DNA from: Pyxicephalus adspersus
Lineage: Eukaryota; Chordata; Amphibia; Anura; Pyxicephalidae
Length of the DNA stretch: 64,000 bases
Reading direction: 5' to 3'
NCBI RefSeq assembly: GCF_032062135.1
Contig: NC_092859.1
Span: forward strand, 35,421,772-35,485,771
Under the pieces are notes generated by a model, which searched no databases, was not told the DNA's origin, and saw only the letters and a program-made list of their open reading frames with translations. Position numbers and translations under genes: made by a program. Shown here one piece after another: positions 22,301 to 34,300 of the stretch; within the stretch, counting starts at the first letter, position 1, and every line of letters starts with the position of its first letter.

Positions 22301-25300
22301 CAGCACTGTTCTAAGTTTCAAAAACTGTGCAAAGCTCACGACTGGATATCCAAAAATATAGGTCATTTTACAGATAAAACAGGACATTTTCCCTTACAGC
22401 TCTCAACTCTTCCACATCCATTGAATATATAATAAGAGGCCCAGAATTGCTGAGATTTCAATTAACACATTAAACAGTCTGAGGATATAAGGTACAGGAG
22501 TTACCTTCACCTGATCAACATTGACTGATTGGAAATTGCAAGGGTCCAGATGCATAAACCCAAATATTATATGTGAGTATAGTTTGTTTTCCATTAAAAT
22601 ATGGAAAACAAGTTCTAGCATGCTATGAAGCATACTATATATTGGAGAATTGTCATAGTAGATGTTTGCATTTTACTTGTTGGTGATTCACATTCATCCA
22701 ATGTTAATGATACCATTCTACTATTTCACTAAGAAATCACAAAATGGACTTGTTGCAAATTCATAAAGCCAGCAATTCATATCATTTAGTTAGGCTTTGT
22801 CTCCAAAAAGAATCAACTAGATTTGCCAAAACGCACCCGCTATTGCTTACACAAATGTTTTATTACAGGGTGCAACAGACTAATAACTTAAAACTACATT
22901 GCATTAGTTGTGACAGATAGCAATCGGCCAATTTCCTAATTTTTGGATAAACCTAGGATGAATTGAATCAAAAAATATTCCTAAAGGGTATGGCATTTTT
23001 ATTAAGTTATTTTTTGTGTACTTATATCTATACCTGGTAAAATATGCAGTTAATAAACAATGCACACTGGAGCAGTGTGCAATAATATACCTGTGCAGCG
23101 TTGTCTTTTTGTACTTGACTTCCGAAACTTTCCTAACCTGGTTCTAAGGTGTATCCAAACTTAGGTTTTCATTTGTGTTGGTGGTTATCTCTGTAATTGG
23201 TGGGTTGCCACAGATGTCATACTTGGCCACCGATTTTCTAAAAGCACTGGCTTAGTTATGATAAATGTGCCTTAAATCCAACACATTGGAGAAAGTTTTA
23301 ATAAAACCACACAAACCTACCAAACAACAAAAAAAATCTATAAAGTGGCTGGTGGAAATGGCCGCTTATTCATGAACACTCGGTGTCATCATACTAACCT
23401 GATCCTCATTACTCCATTTAGCAGATCATCTCATATAGTGTACTGTGATCTAGGTCATTCTGTTACCTTGGAGGAAGACAAAAAATAAAGAAAAACCAGC
23501 TTGGCAGGTTAAACATGCATTGAAAATAACATATTAATATGGAGTTAGTATGTTGGGAAAAAAATAAGTTATTGGTTGCAGTTGTCAAGAATGTCAAGGC
23601 AACAGGCCTGTCACTAGTGTTAGGCCATACAATCTCACTGGGTGTCATTGATATTGTGCTGGCTAGTGTTTGGGTGCCGTACCAGCTACAGAGTGCTTCA
23701 TGAACTAACCTCTAGCATTGCTGATTAGCCATTCAGCCCCATAAAGACAATTGTCACTGGAAGTGATCGTTCATGATTTTTTCTAAGGACAAATGAGCAC
23801 AATGATTGAACAAATAATATAATGTGACCATCCGATACACGGGCTAAAAAGATAGATTACACAATTCAGGGTCACTTAACACAGAGAGGGGGGAGGAAGG
23901 TTTGTGGGTACTTTATCGGGAGCTGACTGGTGTCCAACTTTGCTGTTGGTAAGGTGAAATCCAAACAATGGATATCGGTAAAATCTGACAGAGGTAAAGT
24001 TTTAGTAATAGATTCACCAGTACTTTAAAGCTTCAAAGTTGCGTGCTTTGATGTGTATAATGCAAGGCACTACTAGTATGCTGAAAACCTTAATCTTTGT
24101 CTTGAGGCTTGTGCTACAAAATAAAAAATGTATTTATTGGAATGTTTTCTCACATCTTCTCATGCCTCAAGCCTGTGCAATGTTACCTTGTGATGAGAAT
24201 AAAAACAACCACTAGAGGGCTGCAGAGATCTTTGTATGTACTGCAAGTGTGAACCAGATACTGTGGACACATATATACCGTATATATATATATATATGTT
24301 TCATTTTGTATTATGACAGTATAAATTCTTCACATACCAGGTTATTGCCTAGACACAGTTCACAGATCTAGATATATACTTTATATCTTCTGCTTTAAAG
24401 TTAACCTGAACTATATTACAGGACTGACTGGATATATTAACTATTTACCTATTCACCAGCAGTAAATTAGCTTTAAAACAAGCTCCCTCCAACCTCTACT
24501 GCATGTACAGGAACTCCCAGACCAATTCCTTTCTGGGTCGGTAATACTCGAAGCTTTCAGTGCAGGCTGCACTACAGCTACACATAGAGCCTGATTTATC
24601 AAAGCTCCCCAAGACTGGGGAAGATGGACCATCATGAACCTGGGTGATCCAGCAAACCTGGAATTGACAAATGTTTTCAGTTCTGGAACAGATCCATTCC
24701 ACGTTTGCTGGATCACCTAGGTTAACCCATGATTTTCTATCGTCTCCAGTTTTGAAGAGCTTTATTAAATTAGGTCAAGTAATGAATAAGGGTGCGATGT
24801 GCATGGAGTATGAAAAGGAGAGTTGACCAGGACTTTGAGGAAAGTACATTGTCAGATTAGTCCATCATGGGGGCAATTATTAAGGGAGAGCTTTACAAAA
24901 AGGTGCAGAACAAAAAGTTTAAGAACAATGAATGGAATCGTCACCCCCTCAAATTGGATCATGAGCCATTCAGTCCTAAGAAAAGAAAAAGCTTTATTAC
25001 AGCCAGCAGCACTTTTTGGACATTTTGTAGCATAAATGTTTAGAATTCAGAGTGGGTTTATTTAGGATTTAAACACATAAGATAAAAACTAAAAAAAAAA
25101 AAACAATACAACAAATGACAAAACAAATATTTGGCCCCTTTGCAGTAAAACAGAATTCTCATACCTATATTAATGGAGTCCATTTGTGTACAATTTAAAG
25201 AGCAATTTCTGGTAGTAGGTAAACACGAAGCATGCTCATCTTTTTTAGTATATATGTATGGTAATTTTCATCATTAATTCTATGTATAGATGTAAATCAT

Positions 25301-28300
25301 GCGGATTCATGGTACATAACATACTTCTATGTATATAATTTGTTTTCCAGCACAGCAGGGGTCCTTTTTATTATTCATGGTCATGCTGCACTTGATATGA
25401 GTCATATATAAAATTGCACCATATGATTGACTTCTGCATGAACAGTGTTTTTTCTGCTATTCAGAGAAAGCAGTAAAGCTACGTACACACTTCCAATTAT
25501 TATCGTTGGAAAACGAACGATCCTGCACGATATATACGAACGATCGTATAGCACCGATCCTGCACATAGAGATAACGACACGATCGTTCGTAGATATTGT
25601 ACACACAATAGATACGATCGTTTAAGCGATAGAGGAACTATGTGTACGACAGGAAAGTGAACGGACGTTCGTTCATCACGCATGCTCTGAACATGGACGA
25701 TCAACGAACGACCGTACACACGAACGATGTTCAACGATCGTCGTCCAATCCGATCCGCCGGTCCGGTCGTTCGTTTCCAACGAGTTTCCTCGTTCGTCGG
25801 CGTCGTTGGTTACTTTTTTACGAACGATTTTTTGCCCAATCGATCGTTCGTCGTTCGATTGGAACGATAAAAATTGGAAGTGTGTACGCACCTTAATGGT
25901 TTCTTCAAGGCTTTTGTTATACTAGCAATTGTTAAGTCAGCATAGACAAAATGTGGACACTTAACTCATCTTACACAGCATTTTTCTTCTTGCATTGGTA
26001 ATATGTTTCTCTGTCGTTCCTACTTTGTCCACAAGGTGTTTGTGCAGAAGTGTCACTAGTATGACCTGGCCCTAACAGCTTTGTTTAGAGCCTTCCCCCT
26101 AATTGTAGGGCTACTTACACACATCAGATGATTCTCCTCCGATAATTGCCTCAGGGATGATATCGGACGAGAATCTAGCGTGTGTACAACATGTGGAACT
26201 CTAAGATCCATCCGGGTGGGATCCACCAATAAAGATTGATCGTGATAAAAGTAAAGGGGAGAGAGCGCAGCAGGGTGCCGCCCCGTCCTTCTCCCCTCTC
26301 CATAAAGCAGAGCGGTGCTGTATGTACAACACTAGTTCATGCATCTTTTAGTTTTGTGTTAATTTAAAGGTTTGTGAAAGATCCTTTCTAACGACAATTG
26401 CTAAACATGCTAACACTGTTTTACCAGACAGTAATCAAAGGGAACTCTAAAACAGAAACAAAACAAAAAATCCAAATGTTTAACATTGGAAGAGTAGAAG
26501 ATACCCAGATATAATTACATATCTCCCTCACTTATTCTCAGTAAAACTGCTGTCGGCAGGAAATAAAGGTAATTCACTCTAACAGAGCCTTGGAAAGTAG
26601 TGGAAACCCCAAAAGGGTATGTGGACCTCCAGACACTCTCATGAGCACCTCTTGACCCTTAGCTATTTACCTAAACTTTTGGACCCACTAGACCCAATAT
26701 TGACCATTTTGGGGAACTCTAGTGTAGATAGTTTTTAGAAAGCCAGGATGCTTAACATGGGCAGCACATTTTATTTTGTAGATATAACTTGACAGCCTTG
26801 TTCAGAGAAGTAGGGGAGATCTGTGTTTTTGTTTTTTTTTCTAAGTTATTTAACTTCTTGATAAATTGGTTTTGTGCCAGCCAGCACTTTAGAACCACTG
26901 CCAAACACATTCAATGTAGGTCAATAACTCCTTTACACATTGCTTTTTTTTAATAATGTACTGTACTTCTCTTGTCCTTAGCCACATGTGGGTTGCTAAT
27001 GTGTAAACATTCAACAAGAGTACAGAAGTTCTCTTACATAAAATACATTTAAGAGAACAAATCAATATTTCTTTTTCCGCTTACCATTTTACTCTGCCAT
27101 TCTCCCACAGCTAATGTAAAGTTTTGTTTTCTTTTTTTCCTGTTTGAGTAGGTGGGTGCTCAGCTACCGTAGCTTTATACATTATAATTTTGTTTTACAA
27201 TTTATATTTCCTAAATGTGAACAACTGTGAATGACGGTTTCTTTGTGTAGTTTCTGTAAGTAATTTAAACTGAAGACTGATAAGGTTGTAATTGTGAGGT
27301 GGTGTGAACTGCTGGTGTCCTCAAGGTATTACTGTACAGGGACATTGCATGATAAAAATTGTGTACACACAGCACCAATCCATATATTTGTGCTATAATA
27401 AATGTGTTTAGGTCTTAGAAGCTGCATTAAAGTGCCACTTAAAAAAAATCAGCATTAGGCAGGTCCTTATTGAAGAAAAGTGTAGGTGATGCCCTTTGTG
27501 CAATAAGTATTTCTACTTGCCTGATTGCTGTATGTGCAGCTTGGTTGCGGTTGCAAAGGATAGCCAGCAATCTTGGCTTCCTGGACTGAACTGACCGCTT
27601 GCGCTTACATCATCCTGGCCCGGCCAATGAAGATGGCTGATGATTGGATTGCAGAGGAAGAAGATGGTAGTGTCTGCGATAGAAATGGGACAGATGAGTA
27701 TCCCCAGGGATTAGTTGTTGAAGATAGGAATAAAAGTATGCAAGTTTGTTTTGTCCCCAGAACAAAAATTAGGGCAACTCTCTATGAAGGGAGAATTGCC
27801 AGAGGAGGGAAATATACTCTTCCTTTCTTTTGGTACTGGAGGCAAAAGTTCCCCAATGGTACACTTACAGAAAAATAAAACTCTGCAGTAGTTTTAACCC
27901 TTTTATATTTTATCACAAACAAACAAAAAATATTTTGGCAAAAAAATGGAAGACTATAAAAGTGGGAGCAGAACCTCTAAAACGGTAGAATAAAGGGTGC
28001 AGTTGTCTGATATAGCTATTGAAAGAAAGAGTTTACTTTAAAAGTAAGGTTCATTTTTAGAGGCTGCAGATGGGTGTAAATGTTCATTTTTCCACTGATG
28101 TGCTGCCATTGCTCCCTTCAGTAGAAAAGATCATTAGAAAGAGGAAACCATAGCTAGAGATTGTAGGGTATAACAGTTTGCTTATGCAGGAAAGTATATA
28201 CGGTTACACTTAGGTCATTGTCGGCCTGGATTACCCTTTTCGTGTCCTGATTCCAGCATCGTCTGCCTGTAATGCTTCTGTTTTATAGTGGTGTCAGTGG

Positions 28301-31300
28301 TTAAATGCAGTTTTTCTTTCATTCTGAACATATCTTTTAATGGTAAAATATGTGTAAGGTACCCTAAATACCCCAGGTGCCCCTCTAATCCAGCATGTGT
28401 TGCACTCTTTACTTGAAATAGGTTTTGTAGCTAAACTCAAATGAAAAAGGCTGATAATTTACATATTATCTGCTAAAATATTGTAATTCTGTAATTATGT
28501 GATTCATACACATTTAGCAGACACTTTTTTAGGATTATGTACAATGATTTACCACAATAACTTTTTCCAGGGGAACATAGAAAAGCAACACATGGTTGGC
28601 CCTCGATGTCAATTCTTGGCATCCTATTACTAACATGATGGACTGTAACCAAACTCCACTACTCCATTATCTCCCTCCTCAACTGGTGGACCCTTGATAT
28701 GACTGGAGTGTGATATCACTTTACATTGATAGGCCCCACACATTGATGAGATGTGACCCATGGGAGAGTCACTGACACTAAAAAAAAGTTTGACTTTTTG
28801 CCTGTGCTGTTTCTTTAAAGTTTGTGTTTTTAGGTTGCAATAACATTATGTAATGTGTGACTTTGTTCACCTTTTATTTGAGGCAAGGTGCCTCTTTCAA
28901 TACACAGAATTAAGCCTTTTATGTTATCATGTTCTTTTTTTTTTAATTCTAGTTTGTCTCCATAGTATTTAGTGAGGGTGACAGACCCTGGGAACATTTT
29001 GTTTTTACTTTCATGCACATTTTGACTGTAGCATGGAAAATAAAAGGGAGATGACTGAGAAAGGTTACGTGTAGTTCTCATGTAAACTACAAAGTAGGTC
29101 AGTATACAGAAGCAGGCCACTCCCCCTGCTGGTTACTATGAGAGATGACCTACTTTTTTTTCAAATTGTTGTGACATGTCAAAATAGTTTAAAAGAAAAG
29201 CACACAATAACAAGGAATAAATGGTTTCAGGTGAAGCCTGGGATTCTAATCTGGGCCTTGCCGAAGTTATTTTTGTACTTTAATGCATAAGAAAAGGTTG
29301 CACTATTGTCAGCCAATTTTAAATTGTTGGCTTATTATAGGGAATGCCTTGGCTATTTTTCTGCACCATAAAGGAAAAATGGGGCAAAACATTGTGTTTT
29401 ATTACATTTGGTTCAAACATCTGAAAAACCTTTCAGAACCTTTTACCTAGTATAGTCATTATTTAAACTTTGATAATAAGGTGTCCATTTTGGCATGAAG
29501 CATTAAAATCCCTTTAGCAGCCTAATTTTAGACCTAAATCAACTGCGAATAAGAATTAGGGTGACCTGGTGGACACTTAAACTGGCAGCCCCTTGTAACA
29601 GAGGGTGCTTTATACTGTGGTTGTGGGTGCGTTAAACCTTTGCTCTCAGGAACATACTTCAGGAGTAGTCAGCAATTCTGGGTGCCAATCAGACACCTCT
29701 GATCATGATGAAAATCAGTGTAGCCCCTTGTCTGTCCCCTCACAAAAGCACACACTAGTAGATCATAGGTGGGCAGATACAACTACAGCATTTAGCAGGG
29801 TGTATCCTATCTGACATACACAGGTAACATTTGTGTAACATAAATCTAAACCACAATCTCATAAAAGCTTAATCCTAGAACTAGTCAAAGTTGAGCTCTG
29901 ATGTTCTTCAATTGTCAATTAGCAGGCGCTGCATATTGCCTGATGGTCATGATGAGGGCACTATACCAGTTCCTTACAAAGTAGCTGCTGAAGATCAAGC
30001 TGTTTTTAGGTAGGGATTCCACCATGTTTTCCTTTATTATGCAAGTTGTCCATATCCTGGCTGTGCTGGCCTATTTGGGTGATCTGTAGCATGTCCCCAT
30101 ACTTCATTTTTCTAGCTTTAGTAGCTCCCATAATGGATCAACCAGTCACGTTGGCTTTGATGTCATCCTTGATGGCCTGAATACCAGCTGAATATCATGA
30201 AGAAGTTCATGAAAGTCATTACACCTCCTGCAAACAGCACAAGTTTCAAGACACATTGATCCCTCATGGAAGTGCTCCGGTGCCATTTGCAATTGTGTGT
30301 ACAATGAGTGAGTACAACGGGTCCTCAAACTATAGGACAACTCCTTCCTGTCTTTGTTCACTGTTTTAATTCATATTTTGTGAACTTACCAATGAGCAAT
30401 GCAAACAGAAATGTTCAGCTCCCCATCCCCTGCAATTATCCAGATCTTTCAAGATAATTGTCAGTTTGGTATTTACCTGATAATTATGCAGTTTTACCAG
30501 CAGCTTTAATTTCCAGTGCAGAGAACACCATCAGCATTGATTGTGTTATCCCCACCCCCCTCTAAAACCTTCCTGTTTGTGGTTATAATATTCTTTACTC
30601 TTCTAAAAAGGTCTTTCCACAAAATGTTGTTATAAGAATTTTTGTCTATGTAACCAAAATGACCGTTTATCCCAAAGGATTATTAGGATTGCAGTTGGGC
30701 CTTTTCTAAGTGCCATTCAAATTCCACACGTAACCCCTCATACAATGTGCTTATGGAGCTACCTTTGTGTGCAATAATGCTGAAATATAAAAACCCACAC
30801 TGTTACCACAAGGTTAGAAGTGCACAACTGTCTTTATATGACGTGCTGCCATATAAATGTTATGTGCAAACAGTGTTTCTAAACCTTTTTAACATGGGGG
30901 AACCCCTAAATTAACTTTCAGGTCTTCAGGGAACCCCTACTATATTTACTCCATCCAAAGCCCACAGTATATTAGTTTGATGATCATTGGGAAGCTTGCC
31001 TCATATATTGCTGGCCATTGGGAAGATTGTCATACTTACAAATAGCCAAAAAAAACATCATTAGTATCAAACTTACCTGAGAGTCACAAATTGCTCAAAG
31101 AACCCAAGCAAACAGACACAATAACATAACCTAACAGGGTTTAAACTCAGTTTCAGTTGTTGCTAGTGTAATATATTAAAACAGTGTATTAATAGTACAT
31201 TTGATTGTTTATTTGAAATGTGTCTGCAGTCTTCATTTTTTTTTTCCAGCACAGTGCGGATTAAAGTCTATATTGTAGACTTTATTGTACTCCCTCACTG

Positions 31301-34300
31301 GAACTAGACAGTAAAAACTTGTGATAGACTTTAGGCCAGATTTTATTTTTCAATGTACTGTGGTCCCTACAGATCATCAGTTTATGTGGCTCCTCTATAG
31401 ACCATAAATCTAGGCAAGCATTTTACTGTTCATCAATGTAAAATAGCATTTCTCCACTGACCACCAATGTGAGTGAATACAACACCTTTTATTGCTTTAT
31501 TTATTTCCTGGCCGTTAATATGACTTTCAATTACTAAATTTTGCTATCCTTTTGCTATATAGAGCTCCCTGTGTGTCAAGAGCACCAAGAACCCCATAAT
31601 CTTTCAGATCAACTTTTTGTTCATGTAAGTGTATAGTAATTAATAGCAGGGGTTTCCTGAGACCTACATTTTTTTCAAGGGTCCATTCATGATAAAAAGA
31701 TTAAAAAAAGGATCTTGTAACCGTTCCCTACTATATGTAAAATAAAACACGAAAACTATTGGGCATTTAAAGCCAAACTAAAGTTTCAAAATGTACAATC
31801 AGGCAAGGTTTTATAGCAGAAAGGGACAGGCGATGCCCCTTCTGCAACAAAGTATACTTACCTGCCTGATGGCATTTCTCGGCAGTAGAAAGCCGTAATT
31901 TCTAGCTTCGTCTTCTGGGACTGAATGGTCTCCCACATGGATGCCATCCCAGCCAGTGAAGATAGGCAAAGATTGAAACAAGGGAAAAGGTGGCAGTACC
32001 CATGACAAATCAAGCACAGGTGAGTGTAATGTAATACATTGCATCTAGGCTGGCTATTTTTATTTCAGAAAGTACATCACCGGTCCCTTCTGCAATTAAG
32101 GACCTGCCTGATTGCAAGTGTTTGAAAAAGGGTTGATTTCTGCTTTAAACTTAAAAGACCAGAAAATGATTTGACTATGGTCAGAATCTGAAAAGACATG
32201 TGATGCATGCTACCAATAGCATTAAAATAGCCGTATGGTTTTCTGAGTCCTCCCATAACATAGTTTATTATCTGGTAATCCTGTCAGCTTTATTCTTCTA
32301 TTTAGTTTAGCAGGGCTGCTTTTTAAGCAGTTACCATAACAAAACAAACTGTGCTGAAATCATGTTCTGGTGTTCGAGAACCCTCTTCCATTGGATTGAA
32401 TCCATTATTTTAAGCAAATTAAGTTGTCCTGCTTTATTCCCTCTAGATTTTTAAGAAGATTAATTATGTGTCCTTAGTCTAGAAATGGACTCAGCGCTTT
32501 GTTCTGGGTCAGGGGGAAAAGCTGCACTTAACTTCTTAATCTGTTCCAATCCACTCTATATTTAATCATGTATAGAGTGCTGGCTTGTCCTAGACTGTGT
32601 TTGTGTCTAAACATAAAATGTCGTATCCTCACAAGAAGCTGGAGTGTCTAATTGTGTCACTCAGGTGACATGATTAGCAAATGACAAATACCACTACATT
32701 GATCTGGATTAGGGGCCATGATTCCATATTGATTCCTGCAGAGTTGTGTTATTATTACACTGGGGCTGTATAAAAAGTTGTATTATTCATACTGTACCAA
32801 GCGATTCTTGAATATGTATGTTCACGTTTACTAATAGAAAATATTTGATCTTAGAAATGTTTGACATGTTTATTCTTGGACTTTATAGTTGGTTTCCACC
32901 ACATACAATACCTAAGTAGCCTGCTGATGGAAGAATACAAGCCAAGTGGGTTCTAATAAACACTTGTACAACTCTACTATGCAATTATCAGTGCCCCAAC
33001 CATCCATAACACATAGATTTGGCTGTTTGTTCTGTGTGACCACTCACTATAGTGTCACCCACTTACTGTCTGAAAAACCTACAGAATCTTACTTCTGTCA
33101 GTTTATATTTTAAAGCATGAAGACAAGTTTACTTTAAAGAACAATCTGTTATTTCTATTGACGTTTTTATCTACAATCACAGTACAAAATGTGTGCTAGA
33201 TTTTTATTGACACCTTTATCCTTTTGTTCCTTTGCAACAGTTTCAGTTTGGGTTTGTTGCTAAAACAAAAAGCACAAGGTCAGCCTGCTTTTTATCAGTT
33301 GAATTAGATTACATCTATAACCTAGATACAAAAAATATATAAATTACATGAAATATGTCCTGATAGCTTAAGTGTATCTCTACACTCCGAGTGAAACAAT
33401 CCCCTAGTTCACAGGAGAAAAATGTATTGTATATAAAGACATAAAATGAGTGGATCTCTTTATTTTAAAAACATTAACCGTATCTTTAACAAATGGTGGT
33501 CTAAAATAAAATGTCCCTTTAAGTTATCTATCAGCATCGTAAGTATAGTAGTCTACTGCCAGAAGATACTGGAAGGTAATATGCAGAGGAGCATGCAGGA
33601 GCATTTCCACATACATCTTCGTGTACGCCAGGATCCCTGAAACCAACGACATGGTCTTCAATTCCTGCAGCTTGAACTATTCGTTTACCCTTGTTCACTT
33701 CCCATGCCTTACTAGTAGTTACTGAAATCACCTATCAAAGCAGCGGATTACTTTTTTTTTTTTTACTTTTGTAAGTGTTCCCAGTGCTGATATCGAATGT
33801 CTACACACTATACCAATCTATTCTCAACCAGGCTTCCCCCAGATATTGCTGGAGCTTCCTTGAATAGTGAGCAATTTAGACCTCTTAGCTCAGTTTACCT
33901 GACACCAATGATCTTTTTGGCTATGTGTAAGGGTGACATTCTTCTCAATGGCCAGCATATAAATATACTGTGATCTGTGGCTATAGTACAGCTTTTAGCA
34001 CAAAATATGTAGGCAGAGAATACACCCCTTGCTATGCCCCCACATGGTTTATCAGTCTGAAAAAGCAATCAGTAGGGCAGAATTTAGTACATATATTATA
34101 ATATTGAAGGTAAATTTGGCAGTACATCTATGTACAGATGAAGTGAACAGATCCAGATTGTTTTTTCTTACATGAGGCAGGACAATATTGCATCAACTCA
34201 TCATGGCTGATACATTCAGATTCATTTGGGATCTATATGCAGTAGCTCAGTCATGACTACAATATTGTACTGCCCATAATAGAAATAGCTTGATTGTAAA

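Noticed and set aside
23446..23456. GATCTAGGTCA as a further RORE
   Set aside because: First base breaks the consensus; not counted.
25402..25896. Four overlapping frames of 71-110 codons
   Set aside because: They exist only because the palindromic MITE repeats stop-poor words; Arg/Ser-rich nonsense on both strands.
27573..27878. 101-codon plus-strand frame with a protein-like look
   Set aside because: Falls wholly within a TTAA MITE that has non-coding copies elsewhere in the window.
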